A stretch of DNA of 64,000 bases from NCBI GenBank assembly GCA_030646295.1, contig JAUSND010000008.1:1-64000 (forward strand), written 5' to 3'. The DNA is from Moraxellaceae bacterium (GTDB taxonomy: Bacteria > Pseudomonadota > Gammaproteobacteria > Pseudomonadales > Moraxellaceae). The notes under the pieces are model-generated. The model was not told the DNA's origin. It did no database searches and was given only the letters and a program-made list of their open reading frames with translations. The stretch's first letter is position 1. Each line of letters opens with the position of its first letter. Positions 16,543 through 25,803 of this stretch are shown here, piece by piece. Both the position numbers and the translations under genes were made by a program.

Positions 16543-19512
16543 ATGATTTTCAGCCCTGGTGAACTGCTGGCGCTGGGCGTCGGCTATCTTTCCATCCTGT
16601 TCCTGGTCGCCTACCTCAGTGAGTCCGGCCTGGTACCCGTGCGCTGGATTCGTCACCCGCTGGTCTATGTCCTGTCACTGGGCGTCTACGTCAGTGCCTG
16701 GGGCATCTATGCCGTCGTCGGCTTTGCCCACCAGAGCGGCTACAACTTCCTTGCCTTCTACCTCGGCGTGTCCGGCGCCTTTCTGCTGGCGCCTGTACTG
16801 CTGGCGCCCATTCTCCGGCTGGCCAAGAGCCATCAGCTGGGTTCGCTGGCCGACCTGTTTGCCTACCGCTACCGCAGCCAGCTGGCCGGCTCGCTGACCA
16901 CTCTGGCCATGGTCGGCGGCATGATGCCGCTGCTGGCACTGCAGATCCGCGCGGTCGCAGAGTCTGCCGACATCCTTATTCCCGGCCTGCAGCATGAGTG
17001 GCTGGCACTCGTATTCTGCGTGGTGATCACTGCCTTCACCGTCCTGTTCGGCGCCCGGCACCTGTCCCCCCGCGAAAAACACGAAGGCCTCGTGGTGGCC
17101 ATTGCCCTTGAGTCCGTCATCAAGTTTGTGGCGCTGGCCGCCGTCGCCTGGTTTGCCTGGGACGGGGTGCTGGAGGGACGACAGGGCCTGAAAACATGGC
17201 TCAACGCCAATCCCCAGGCCCTCACCATGCTGTATGAGCCCCTGCTCAAAGGGGGCTTCTGGCACAGCCTGATCCTGGCGTTCCTGTTCTCTGCCGTGGT
17301 CATGCCCTACATGTACCAGATGGCATTCACCGAAAACGTCAATCCGCGCGCGCTGGTGACTGCCAGCTGGGGGCTGCCGCTTTACCTGTTCGGCATGGCG
17401 CTGGCCGTGCCAATCATTCTCTGGGCCGCACTGCGGCTGAATGTCGGCCTGACACCCGAATACTTCACCATGGGGGTGGCACTCGCCTCCGAGTCGCGCT
17501 GGCTGCCCCTGCTGGTATTTGTGGGCGGCCTTGCCGCCGCCTCCGGCATCATCATTGTCAGTACCCTGTCGCTGGCCTCGATGATCCTCAACCATCTGGT
17601 GCTGCCGGTCTATCAACCACGCCCCGACCAGAACATCTATCACTGGCTGCTGTGGATACGGCGTCTGCTGATCAGCGCCCTGATCGCCATGGCATTCGGC
17701 TTTTACGTGTTGCTGGATGAGCGCCGCAGCATGACTGAAATGGCCATGCTGACCTTTGTCGCCACCCTGCAGTTTGCCCCCGGCCTGATCGGCGTACTGT
17801 TCTGGCCGCGAGCCAACCAGGCCGGCTTCATTTCCGGTCTGGTTGTCGGCATGCTGCTCTGGTTTGGCACCCTTGTTGTTCCGTACCTGATTGAAATGCA
17901 GGCACTGCCCGAGCTGTCCTGGCTGGATGTATCGTTTGCCGGCAACACGGTTTACTGGCAGTCCATGGGACTCGGCGCCACGCTGGTCAATGCCCTGGTC
18001 GGCGTATCCGTTTCACTGCTGGGTACGCAAAGCGCATCGGAGCAGATTGCCGCCAATACCTGCTCGGTTGACAACCTGCGTCGCCCGTACCGCTGGGAGC
18101 TGACCGCCACCAATACCAGCGAATTTGTCCGTGGCCTGTCAGAGCCACTCGGACGACTCACCGCCGAGCGCGAAGTGCAGATGGCACTGGCAGACCTTGG
18201 CATGGACCCCGCCGAAACCCGCCCCTACGCCCTGCGACGCCTGCGCGACCAGATCGAGTCCAACTTGTCCGGCCTGCTCGGTCCATCGGTAGCCCAGGAC
18301 ATCCTGGACCAGCACCTGCCCTACAAGGTCCGCACGGAACAGGGTGGCAGCGCCGAAGACATCCACTACATCGAGTCGCGCCTCGAGGATTATCGCGACC
18401 GCCTCTCCGGCCTTGCCGCAGAGCTCGACTCCCTGCGGCGCTTTCACCGGCAGACCCTGTTCGACCTGCCGATTGGGGTTTGCTCACTGGGCAAGGATCT
18501 GGAGATCCTGTCATGGAACAACGCCATGATGGAGCTCACCAGCATCAGCGATGAGCAGGTCATCGGCTCCCGCCTCAGCAGCCTGCCGTCACCCTGGTGC
18601 GAGCTGTTCATGGAGTTCCTCAACGGCCCCAGCGCACAGGTCTACCGCAAGCCGGTGGTTGCCCAGGGCGAGACCCACTGGGTCAGCCTGAACCGCGCCG
18701 TGATCGAGGACGGTGACAGCTTTGGCCACCCCGACTCCCAGGTAATCGTGGTCGAGGACATTTCCGAACTGCACCGCCTTGAAGTCCGTCTCTCGCACAA
18801 CGAGCGCCTGGCCTCGATCGGGCGACTGTCTGCCGGGGTCGCCCATGAAATCGGCAACCCGGTTACCGGCATTGCCTGCCTGGCACAAAACCTCAGGGCC
18901 GAAACAGACGACCCCGAGGCGCGCCATGCCAGCCAGCTGATCCTGGAGCAGACCCAGCGTATTTCCCGCATCGTGCAGTCGCTGGTCGGCTTTGCCCGCG
19001 CCGAGACACTGAACCCGGTGCGCGAACCCGTCGACATCTACTCCGCCGTCAGCGAAGCCATCCAGCTCCTGCAACTGAGCCCCGAAGGCAAGGACTACGA
19101 CTTCCGCAACGAGTGCCGCCCCGGGGTCATGGTGCGCGGCGATACCCAGCGGCTGATCCAGGTGTTCATCAACCTGCTCGGCAATGCCCGCGATGCCAGC
19201 ACACGTGGCGGCGCCATCATTGCCAGAGCCAGCACACACGGCCCCAATGTCCGCTTCGAGGTCGAAGACTTCGGGACTGGCCTGCCCCATGGCGAAATCC
19301 GCAACGCCCTGTTCGAACCCTTCGTCACCACCAAGGACACCGGCAAGGGCACCGGACTGGGCCTGGCACTCGTGCACGGCATCATTGAAGAACATGAAGG
19401 TCGCATCCAGTTGATAGACAAGGCCGATTATGACCAGGGCAACGGCGTCATCGTGCAGATCACCCTGCCGGCATGGCAGGAAGACAGCGACGCATCCAGA
19501 GGTAACCCATGA
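16543..19512 (+). CDS. cbrA: Transporter-sensor histidine kinase CbrA
   Basis: Hybrid of a sodium/solute symporter and a histidine kinase, 989 residues (Pseudomonas CbrA is about 980). Residues about 1-500 are a multi-helix SSF/SLC5 domain (histidine-transporter-like in Pseudomonas). A linker and a PAS region at about 640-745 follow. The HisKA domain has the phospho-accepting His768 in AHEIGNPVTG. The ATPase domain shows the N box NLLGNARDAS, G1 DFGTGLP and G2 GKGTGLGLALVHG. It phosphorylates CbrB to balance carbon and nitrogen use. The stop overlaps the cbrB start (ATGA). Confidence 0.94.
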   Translation: MIFSPGELLALGVGYLSILFLVAYLSESGLVPVRWIRHPLVYVLSLGVYVSAWGIYAVVGFAHQSGYNFLAFYLGVSGAFLLAPVLLAPILRLAKSHQLGSLADLFAYRYRSQLAGSLTTLAMVGGMMPLLALQIRAVAESADILIPGLQHEWLALVFCVVITAFTVLFGARHLSPREKHEGLVVAIALESVIKFVALAAVAWFAWDGVLEGRQGLKTWLNANPQALTMLYEPLLKGGFWHSLILAFLFSAVVMPYMYQMAFTENVNPRALVTASWGLPLYLFGMALAVPIILWAALRLNVGLTPEYFTMGVALASESRWLPLLVFVGGLAAASGIIIVSTLSLASMILNHLVLPVYQPRPDQNIYHWLLWIRRLLISALIAMAFGFYVLLDERRSMTEMAMLTFVATLQFAPGLIGVLFWPRANQAGFISGLVVGMLLWFGTLVVPYLIEMQALPELSWLDVSFAGNTVYWQSMGLGATLVNALVGVSVSLLGTQSASEQIAANTCSVDNLRRPYRWELTATNTSEFVRGLSEPLGRLTAEREVQMALADLGMDPAETRPYALRRLRDQIESNLSGLLGPSVAQDILDQHLPYKVRTEQGGSAEDIHYIESRLEDYRDRLSGLAAELDSLRRFHRQTLFDLPIGVCSLGKDLEILSWNNAMMELTSISDEQVIGSRLSSLPSPWCELFMEFLNGPSAQVYRKPVVAQGETHWVSLNRAVIEDGDSFGHPDSQVIVVEDISELHRLEVRLSHNERLASIGRLSAGVAHEIGNPVTGIACLAQNLRAETDDPEARHASQLILEQTQRISRIVQSLVGFARAETLNPVREPVDIYSAVSEAIQLLQLSPEGKDYDFRNECRPGVMVRGDTQRLIQVFINLLGNARDASTRGGAIIARASTHGPNVRFEVEDFGTGLPHGEIRNALFEPFVTTKDTGKGTGLGLALVHGIIEEHEGRIQLIDKADYDQGNGVIVQITLPAWQEDSDASRGNP

Positions 19513-20918
19513 GCCACATCCTGATTGTCGAAGACGAGGCACTGATCCGTTCCAGCCTCAAGCGCCTGCTGGAGCGGCACAACTACACGATCAGCGAGGC
19601 CGGCTCGGTCGCTGATGCCAGTGAACGCTACAGCCTGGACGAGTTCGACCTGATCATCACCGATGTACGCCTGCCCGGCGAACCCGGTACCACACTGATC
19701 GACAAGGCCAAGCCAACCCCCGTGCTCATCATGACCAGCTTTGGCAGCATGAAAGCCGCGGTCGAAGCCATGAAACAGGGCGCCGTGGACTACATCTCCA
19801 AGCCGTTTGATCATGATGAAATGCTGCTTACCATCGAGCGCATCCTGCGCGAAAAATCGCTGGTCGCACAGAATGAAGCCCTGAAGCAGCAGGTCGCCAA
19901 GACCTACCCCACCACCGGCATGATCGGCTCCTGCCAGGCCATGCAGGACGTGTTCACGCGCATCCGCAAGGTCGCGCCCCTGACCACCACCGTGCTGATC
20001 CGTGGCGAGTCAGGCACCGGCAAGGAGCTGGTGGCTAGGGCACTGCATGACCAGAGCCCACGCGCCAATGGCGCCATGATCTCGGTGAACTGTGCTGCCA
20101 TCCCGGAAACCCTGATTGAATCCGAACTGTTCGGCCATGAGAAAGGCTCCTTCACCGGCGCCCAGGCACAGCGCAAGGGCCTGGTGGAAGCAGCTGACGG
20201 CGGCACCCTGTTCCTGGACGAAATCGGCGAACTCCCGCTTGAGGCCCAGGCGCGCCTGTTGCGTCTGCTGCAGGAAAAGGAAGTCCGCCGCATCGGCGCC
20301 ACACAATCGCGGCGCGTGGATGTACGGCTGGTGGCAGCCACCCATCGCGACCTGAAAAAACTCGCTGGCGAAGGCCTCTTCCGTGAGGATCTGTATTACC
20401 GCCTGAACGTGGTGGAACTGTTGCTGCCGCCGCTGCGCGAGCGTGGCGATGACGTGCTCGAACTGGCAGAGAAACTGCTGGTGCGCACCTGCCAGCGCCT
20501 TGGCGTCGGCCCGCTGCACTTCAGTGAGGAAACCCGCGATGCCATACGCCACTACCCCTGGCCAGGCAATGTGCGTGAACTGGAAAACGCCATTGAGCGC
20601 GCTGCCATCCTCTGCGAGTCCAGTGAAATCCATCCGGAACACCTGGCCATCGACATCATCAAGCGGGAGCCCTCCCCCAACCGCACCAGCGGCCCCGCCC
20701 CGTCAGCCAATGAACCGGCCGCAGGCCTTTCACTGGAAGACTACTTCCAGCACTTTGTGCTCGAGCATCAGGACCACATGTCCGAAACCGAGCTGGCCCA
20801 GAAGCTGGGAATCAGCCGGAAGTCCCTCTGGGAGCGGCGGCAGCGGCTGGGCATCCCGCGCCGGAAGATTCCTGGCGAAGCCGACTCAAGCCCCGAGACG
20901 GAGGGGGAGGCCGAGTAA
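19509..20918 (+). CDS. cbrB: NtrC-family sigma-54 activator CbrB
   Basis: Response regulator of 469 residues. The receiver domain has acidic pocket Glu8/Asp9, phospho-acceptor Asp52 (ITDVRLPG) and Lys near 99 (ISKPF). The AAA+ domain has Walker A GESGTGKE (166-173) and a sigma-54 contact loop GSFTGA (213-218), the Ser variant of GAFTGA. A Fis-type helix-turn-helix spans about 424-448. In Pseudomonas CbrB drives histidine, arginine and proline use and the Crc-sequestering RNA CrcZ. The downstream gap holds a matching promoter. Confidence 0.95.
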   Translation: MSHILIVEDEALIRSSLKRLLERHNYTISEAGSVADASERYSLDEFDLIITDVRLPGEPGTTLIDKAKPTPVLIMTSFGSMKAAVEAMKQGAVDYISKPFDHDEMLLTIERILREKSLVAQNEALKQQVAKTYPTTGMIGSCQAMQDVFTRIRKVAPLTTTVLIRGESGTGKELVARALHDQSPRANGAMISVNCAAIPETLIESELFGHEKGSFTGAQAQRKGLVEAADGGTLFLDEIGELPLEAQARLLRLLQEKEVRRIGATQSRRVDVRLVAATHRDLKKLAGEGLFREDLYYRLNVVELLLPPLRERGDDVLELAEKLLVRTCQRLGVGPLHFSEETRDAIRHYPWPGNVRELENAIERAAILCESSEIHPEHLAIDIIKREPSPNRTSGPAPSANEPAAGLSLEDYFQHFVLEHQDHMSETELAQKLGISRKSLWERRQRLGIPRRKIPGEADSSPETEGEAE

Positions 20919-20952
20919 CACCTCCAGCCAGTCCGTCACAAAAACTGACACC

Positions 20953-21003
20953 GTGTTACTCGACTACACAGAGCCGTTACAGCACTACCCGGAAAAGCGT
21001 TAC
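20953..21003 (+). promoter_or_regulatory. Putative CbrB upstream activating repeats
   Basis: Three direct GTTAC words at 20955-20959, 20976-20980 and 20999-21003 are spaced 21 and 23 bases, about two helical turns each. The first is GTGTTAC and is followed four bases later by CTACACA. They sit about 110-160 bases upstream of the predicted sRNA start, the normal range for NtrC-type activators. Pseudomonas CbrB sites are TGTTAC/GTAACA-type as I recall. Confidence 0.55.
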
Positions 21004-21045
21004 CGCTTATCGTCATGAAAAGCCGCTTATCCTCGATGAAAACCG

Positions 21046-21058
21046 CAAGTAATTGATT
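21046..21058 (-). promoter_or_regulatory. IHF-type site
   Basis: Minus strand AATCAATTACTTG fits the IHF consensus WATCAANNNNTTR at every fixed position and lies in AT-rich DNA between the activator repeats and the sigma-54 promoter, where DNA bending would be needed. Confidence 0.6.
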
Positions 21059-21086
21059 TTATTTGAATTAATTACAATACAAAAAG

Positions 21087-21103
21087 TTGGCACGGTACAT
21101 GCT
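21087..21103 (+). promoter_or_regulatory. Sigma-54 (-24/-12) promoter of CrcZ-like RNA
   Basis: TTGGCACGGTACATGCT matches the YTGGCACGRNNNTTGCW consensus with one change. GG at 21089-21090 and GC at 21101-21102 have the required 10-base separation. The predicted start is about 21114. Confidence 0.85.
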
Positions 21104-21113
21104 ATATGTCTTG

Positions 21114-21430
21114 TGCGCAGATAATAAAAACAAGGCGCAACCGGTGCCCGCCGCACCACAACAAGAAAAAATAGAAATAACAATAACAAGAAGAAAAAGG
21201 CGGGTGGGTAGGTTCAGCTATGGACGGGAGGCTCCATAGCTGACCTTACCTCCGGGTAAGAAATGACCGTTACCGGCCATACAAGAAGAAGAATACGCAA
21301 CAAGAAAAAAATGCCGGATGGCCAAAAACAATAATAATGGCCGCAGCATCAAAAAAACTGCAACACTCCAGAAAAGCATAAAAAACAGTTCAGCGCATGC
21401 GGGAGGTAACCCCTCCCGCACTTCTGTTCC
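21114..21430 (+). ncRNA. crcZ: CrcZ-like Hfq/Crc-sequestering small RNA
   Basis: About 317 nt between cbrB and pcnB, where Pseudomonas carries crcZ. It has the traits of that RNA: a sigma-54 promoter, at least five A-rich AANAANAA-type stretches (21121-21133, 21158-21199, 21280-21309, 21323-21337, 21349-21357, 21379-21386), a central hairpin GCTATGG...CCATAGC (21218-21240) and a terminal GC-rich hairpin. CrcZ titrates Hfq-Crc from target mRNAs when good carbon sources are lacking. No open reading frame with coding character runs through it. Ends are predictions; the 407-nt P. aeruginosa RNA is longer. Confidence 0.8.
21398..21420 (+). terminator. Terminator hairpin of the CrcZ-like RNA
   Basis: Perfect 9-bp stem TGCGGGAGG / CCTCCCGCA with a 5-base loop, followed by CTTCTGTTCC. 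The T content is moderate, so termination may be partial and some transcripts could enter pcnB. Confidence 0.7.
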
Positions 21431-21544
21431 AGCCCCACCAGCCCATTCTTCAATCGACACGACAGCGCGTGTTCTTCCGGACGCCATGTATTGCTATCAT
21501 CGGTGGCTTCCTGGCTACACAGCCGCCCAGACAACAGCTCATCC

Positions 21545-22900
21545 ATGATCAAGACCCTGATCGACCGCCTGCGTGGCCGCCCAAACAATCGCCGCCCTGT
21601 CCTCAAGCTGACTGTCACCCCGCGCGACCAGCACCCCATCTCGCGCAAGGACATCAGCTCTGCCGCCGTAAAGACACTGTATCGCCTGCATGATCACGGC
21701 TATCAGGCATTCCTTGTTGGCGGTGGCGTACGCGATTTGCTGCTGGATCTGCACCCCAAGGACTTTGACGTCGCCACCGACGCCACACCCGAGCAGGTCA
21801 AGCAGGTCTTTGGCGGACAGTGCCAGATCATCGGGCGACGTTTCCGCCTTGCCCACGTCCGCTTCGGACGCGAAATCATTGAAGTTGCCACCTTTCGCGC
21901 CCACCACAGCCAGTCCGAAGGCGAGCTCCATGGCCGCACCTCCGATGAAGGCATGATCCTGCGCGACAATGTCTGGGGCAATATCGAAGAGGATGCCGAG
22001 CGCCGCGACTTCACCGTCAACGCCCTTTACTACAACATTGCCGACTTCAGCCTGTGGGACTTTGCCGGTGGCCGCAAGGATCTGGAAAAACGGCAGCTGC
22101 GCCTGATTGGCGACCCGGAAACGCGCTACCGCGAAGACCCGGTGCGCATGCTTCGCGCCATCCGTTTTGCCGCCAAACTCGAATTCAGCATCGAGCCAGC
22201 CACTGCCGAGCCGTTGCGCCGCCTTGGTGACCTGCTCGACGACATCTCCAGCCACCGCCTGTTTGATGAGGCCCAGAAGCTGCTGGCCTCCGGCCATGCC
22301 GTGCGCGTACTGGCCCTGCTGAACGAATACGACCTGTTCCGCCATCTGTTTCCGCAAGCCGGCCCCAGCGCCGAATACGAGCGCCTGCTGACACTGACCG
22401 CCGAAAGCACCGACCAGCGCATCCGCGAAGACAAGAGCGTCAACCCCGCGTTTTTCTATGCCGCACTGCTCTGGGGGCGCGTTCAGGCACATTATGCCGA
22501 ACTGCTGGACGACGGCGTACCGCCCATGCCCGCCCTGCAACAGGCCGGCCAGCGCGCCATCAGCCGCCAGACCGAGCGCACGGCGATTACCCGCTTCACG
22601 GCACAGGCCCTGCGTGAAATATGGGAAATGCAGCCGCGCCTGGAAAACCCGCGACCGCGCCAGGTAGAAGCACTGCGTGTGCAACAACGCTTTCGCGCCG
22701 CCTATGATTTCCTGGTCCTGCGCGAGAAGGCCGGCGAAGACACCGGCGACTGGGGTGCATGGTGGACGCGCTACCAGGATGCCGACCCCGGCCTGCAGGC
22801 TGAGTTGCTGCGCGCCCTGGAAAGCGGAGGCAAGACCGTCGCCAGCCGCAAGCCGCGCAAGCGTGGCCCGCGCAAACGCAAGCCGGCCGGCACGGAATAA
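21545..22900 (+). CDS. pcnB: Poly(A) polymerase I
   Basis: Adds poly(A) tails that promote RNA decay. It is a class II nucleotidyltransferase with FLVGGGVRD (57-64) and the metal-binding Asp73/Asp75 in KDFDVAT; RRDFTVNALYY and the RIRFAAKL-type helix follow. The basic tail KPRKRGPRKRKPAGTE is typical of PcnB rather than a CCA enzyme. The frame extends to a TTG at 21491, but the family start is closer to MIKTLIDRL (ATG 21545), giving 451 residues. No good Shine-Dalgarno is seen. A TATCAT at 21495-21500 is a weak -10 candidate. Confidence 0.93.
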   Translation: MIKTLIDRLRGRPNNRRPVLKLTVTPRDQHPISRKDISSAAVKTLYRLHDHGYQAFLVGGGVRDLLLDLHPKDFDVATDATPEQVKQVFGGQCQIIGRRFRLAHVRFGREIIEVATFRAHHSQSEGELHGRTSDEGMILRDNVWGNIEEDAERRDFTVNALYYNIADFSLWDFAGGRKDLEKRQLRLIGDPETRYREDPVRMLRAIRFAAKLEFSIEPATAEPLRRLGDLLDDISSHRLFDEAQKLLASGHAVRVLALLNEYDLFRHLFPQAGPSAEYERLLTLTAESTDQRIREDKSVNPAFFYAALLWGRVQAHYAELLDDGVPPMPALQQAGQRAISRQTERTAITRFTAQALREIWEMQPRLENPRPRQVEALRVQQRFRAAYDFLVLREKAGEDTGDWGAWWTRYQDADPGLQAELLRALESGGKTVASRKPRKRGPRKRKPAGTE

Positions 22901-22909
22901 GCACCCGGC

Positions 22910-23404
22910 ATGATGTTTACCGCCCATATCGGCCTGGGTGCCAACCTTGGTGACCCTGTTCGCACCCTGGGTGCTGCGATTCAGGCACTCCGACAGCTGC
23001 CTGACTCGCAGCTCACCGGACTTTCACATTTTTATCGCAGCGCCCCGGTCGGTCCGGCCGGCCAGCCTGACTACGTCAATGCCGTCGCCCGGATCGAGAC
23101 CGGCATGAACGCCCACGCCCTGCTCGCCGCCTTGCAGGACATCGAGAACCTTCACGGCCGCACCCGGGAGGTCCGCTGGGGCGCTCGCACACTGGACCTT
23201 GACCTGCTGCTGTACGCAAACGACGAAATCCGGACATCATCGCTGAACGTGCCGCATATCGAACTGAAAAACCGCAATTTTGTTGTCATCCCCCTGCTCG
23301 ACATCAACCCGGATCTGACCCTGCCGGATGGCACGCGCCTCGCTGACCTTCCCGCTGCACATGACATCAACGGGCTGCAGCAGATTGCTACCGGTATTTC
23401 ATGA
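22910..23404 (+). CDS. folK: HPPK, folate pyrophosphokinase
   Basis: Transfers pyrophosphate from ATP to 6-hydroxymethyl-7,8-dihydropterin ahead of FolP. 164 residues with GLGANLGDP near the N-terminus and the signature RWGARTLDLDLLLY at about 84-97, whose Asp pair binds magnesium. Two adjacent ATGs (22910, 22913) are possible starts. It follows pcnB by nine bases, as in Pseudomonas and E. coli. Confidence 0.95.
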   Translation: MMFTAHIGLGANLGDPVRTLGAAIQALRQLPDSQLTGLSHFYRSAPVGPAGQPDYVNAVARIETGMNAHALLAALQDIENLHGRTREVRWGARTLDLDLLLYANDEIRTSSLNVPHIELKNRNFVVIPLLDINPDLTLPDGTRLADLPAAHDINGLQQIATGIS

Positions 23405-23467
23405 GTGATTGACGACAACTGATTCGCCCCTGACTATTCCCCTCCCGCCCATGGCCCAGGAGTTCCC

Positions 23468-24265
23468 ATGAAGCCCGTCAGCCTAGCCACCCTGCGCGAC
23501 ATGAAAGCCCGCGGCGAAAAAATCAGCATGCTCACCTGCTATGACGCCACCTTTGCCCACGCCATGTCCGGTGCCGGCGTCGAGACCCTGCTGATCGGGG
23601 ATTCGCTGGGCATGGTACTGCAGGGACATACCTCAACCCTGCCCGTCACCGTTGCCGACATGGCCTACCACACTACCTGCGTGGCCCGTGGCAACCAGGG
23701 CGCGCTGATCGTGGCCGATATGCCCTTCATGTCCTACAGCACACCCAAGGATGCCCTCGACAACGCCGCCACCCTGATGCGCGCCGGTGCCCACATGGTC
23801 AAGCTGGAGGGCGGCGCCTGGCTGTGTGACACCGTGACACAGCTCATGCATGGCGGCATACCGGCCTGTGTGCACATGGGGCTGACACCACAATCCGTGA
23901 ATGTGTTTGGCGGCTACAAAGTACAGGGGCGCGGCGATGACGCCGGCGACCGCATGCTGGCAGATGCCCTTGCCGTTGAGGCAGCCGGTGCTGCCGTCGT
24001 ACTGCTGGAGTGCGTGCCACGGGCACTCGCCGCCCGCATCACTGCCGCCCTTGGCATTCCCGTGATCGGCATTGGTGCCGGCGCCGACTGTGACGGTCAG
24101 GTACTGGTGCTGCATGACATGCTGGGGCTGCATACCGGCAAACCGGCCCGCTTTGTCCGGAATTTCCTGACCGAAAGCAATGACGGCATCCGCGGCGCCT
24201 TTCATGCTTATGTAACTGCCGTGAAGCAAGGCCACTACCCGGCACCCGAACACGGTTTTGACTGA
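23468..24265 (+). CDS. panB: Ketopantoate hydroxymethyltransferase
   Basis: First pantothenate-specific step, making ketopantoate from alpha-ketoisovalerate and methylene-THF. 265 residues with the family motifs [30 protein letters not shown], and the GIGAG phosphate/metal region near the C-terminus. CAGGAG at 23457-23462 sets the start. panC follows 40 bases later; together they form panBC. Confidence 0.96.
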   Translation: MKPVSLATLRDMKARGEKISMLTCYDATFAHAMSGAGVETLLIGDSLGMVLQGHTSTLPVTVADMAYHTTCVARGNQGALIVADMPFMSYSTPKDALDNAATLMRAGAHMVKLEGGAWLCDTVTQLMHGGIPACVHMGLTPQSVNVFGGYKVQGRGDDAGDRMLADALAVEAAGAAVVLLECVPRALAARITAALGIPVIGIGAGADCDGQVLVLHDMLGLHTGKPARFVRNFLTESNDGIRGAFHAYVTAVKQGHYPAPEHGFD

Positions 24266-24305
24266 CACGGCAATGATGCATTTTCCAGGGTAACGAGAAG
24301 TCCCC

Positions 24306-25154
24306 ATGAAAACCGAAACCACCATCAACGGCCTGCGAGGCGCCCTGCGTGCCGCCCGCAAGGCCGGTAAATCCATCGCCTTTGTGCCCACCATGGGCAA
24401 CCTGCACGATGGCCACATCACCCTGGTCAAAGCCGCCAAGCGTCGTGCCGACGTGGTTGTCGCCAGCATTTTCGTCAACCCGACACAGTTCGGCGTCAAC
24501 GAGGACTTTGACAAGTATCCGCGCACCCTGCCCGCTGACAGCGCCCTGCTGGCAGATGCCGACTGCGACCTCCTGTTTGCGCCCGATGCCCGCGAGATGT
24601 ACCCGGACGGACGCAGCCAGCACACCAGTGTCAGCGTCAGCGGCATTACCGATGTCCTCTGTGGCGCCTCGCGCCCGGGCCACTTCACCGGCGTTGCCAC
24701 CGTGGTCTGCAAGCTGTTCAACATTGTCCAGCCCGACATGGCCCTGTTCGGCGAGAAGGACTACCAGCAACTGGCCGTCATTCGTTGCATGGCACGCGAG
24801 CTATGCTTTCCGGTAGAAGTGATCGGGGTGCCCACGGTGAGGGCTGACGACGGTCTGGCGCTGAGTTCGCGCAACGGGTTTCTCTCAGCCGACGAGCGCC
24901 AGCAGGCGCCGCTGATTTTCCAGACGCTCAGCAACCTGCGCAGTGCTATCGAGAGCGGCCAGCGTGACTACACCATGCTGGCACAGGCAGCCCGCAGCCA
25001 TCTGGACAAGTGCGGCTTTGTGACGGACTACCTGGATATCCGCCGGCAGGATCTGGTCGACGCCGGCCCCGATGACAAGGCACTGGTCATTCTGGTAGCC
25101 GCCAGGCTGGGGGCGACGCGCCTGATCGACAACCTGGCCTTCGAACTGGCATAA
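24306..25154 (+). CDS. panC: Pantothenate synthetase
   Basis: ATP-dependent condensation of pantoate with beta-alanine. 282 residues with the HIGH-like FVPTMGNLHDGH (about 25-36), the FGEKDYQQL segment and SSRN near 180. GAGAAG lies ahead of the ATG. It converts the products of PanB and PanD, both encoded alongside. Confidence 0.96.
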   Translation: MKTETTINGLRGALRAARKAGKSIAFVPTMGNLHDGHITLVKAAKRRADVVVASIFVNPTQFGVNEDFDKYPRTLPADSALLADADCDLLFAPDAREMYPDGRSQHTSVSVSGITDVLCGASRPGHFTGVATVVCKLFNIVQPDMALFGEKDYQQLAVIRCMARELCFPVEVIGVPTVRADDGLALSSRNGFLSADERQQAPLIFQTLSNLRSAIESGQRDYTMLAQAARSHLDKCGFVTDYLDIRRQDLVDAGPDDKALVILVAARLGATRLIDNLAFELA

Positions 25155-25272
25155 AGGGCGTGCCGGCAAGCGGTTTACGATTGTCGGACAATGCCGCGAC
25201 TTTTCAGTCTCGCCATGATTGAACCGACGGTTCGATTACGGCACAATGGCCCGCCCGGAAAACCGGGCGGAA

Positions 25273-25302
25273 GTGTTACGAGCCTACACACATCGTGTTA
25301 CA
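25273..25302 (+). promoter_or_regulatory. GTGTTAC repeat element upstream of panD
   Basis: GTGTTAC, four bases, CTACACA, then a second GTGTTAC starting 22 bases after the first. The arrangement is nearly the same as the first putative CbrB site at 20953-20981. It sits 22-50 bases before the panD ATG; no sigma-54 promoter lies between. Role unknown. Confidence 0.4.
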
Positions 25303-25323
25303 TCCACGAGCGAGGTAATCCTC

Positions 25324-25704
25324 ATGCAATGCACCATGCTGAAAGCCAAACTGCATCGCGCCCGTGTTACGCACGCCGAACTGGATTATGAGGGTTCCTG
25401 CGCCATCGATGGCGAACTCCTGGACCTCGCCGGCATTCTGGAATACGAACAGATCCAGATCTACAACGTCACCAATGGCGAACGCTTCACCACTTATGCC
25501 ATCCGTGCCGAAGAAGGATCACGCATGATCTCGGTCAATGGGGCTGCTGCCCACAAGGCCGGCGTCAACGACATCCTGATCATCTGCACCTATGCCAACT
25601 ACGCCGCCGCCGAGCTGATCAACTTCAAGCCTCGTCTGGTGTACTGCAACGCCGACAACACGGTCAGCCACAGCGCCAACGCCATTCCCGTACAGGTTGC
25701 CTGA
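25324..25704 (+). CDS. panD: Aspartate 1-decarboxylase
   Basis: Makes beta-alanine from aspartate for PanC. The 126-residue pro-enzyme self-cleaves between Gly24 and Ser25 (YEGSC) to create the pyruvoyl cofactor; the site is intact. Family features [11 protein letters not shown] and [20 protein letters not shown] are present. GAGGTA eight bases upstream fixes the ATG, which is far inside a longer open frame. The 169-base gap after panC suggests its own control; the repeat element above lies in it. Confidence 0.95.
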   Translation: MQCTMLKAKLHRARVTHAELDYEGSCAIDGELLDLAGILEYEQIQIYNVTNGERFTTYAIRAEEGSRMISVNGAAAHKAGVNDILIICTYANYAAAELINFKPRLVYCNADNTVSHSANAIPVQVA

Positions 25705-25717
25705 TAACACCAGTCAT

Positions 25718-25761
25718 CCAGATACAAAAACACCGGCATCTGCCGGTGTTTTTGTATCTGG
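25718..25761. terminator. Bidirectional terminator between panD and START gene
   Basis: A 21-bp perfect inverted repeat beginning CCAGATACAAAAACACC and closing around a two-base centre, with A/T tracts on both arms, lies between convergent genes. Confidence 0.92.
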
Positions 25762-25803
25762 TCTTCATGCAAGGTCGCCACGAAACACCTGCAATCTCCC
25801 TTG

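Noticed and set aside
21218-21487. An 89-codon minus-strand frame with hydrophobic stretches
   Set aside because: Its Leu/Phe/Val runs are just the complement of the A-rich sRNA motifs; no ribosome site and no conservation argument.
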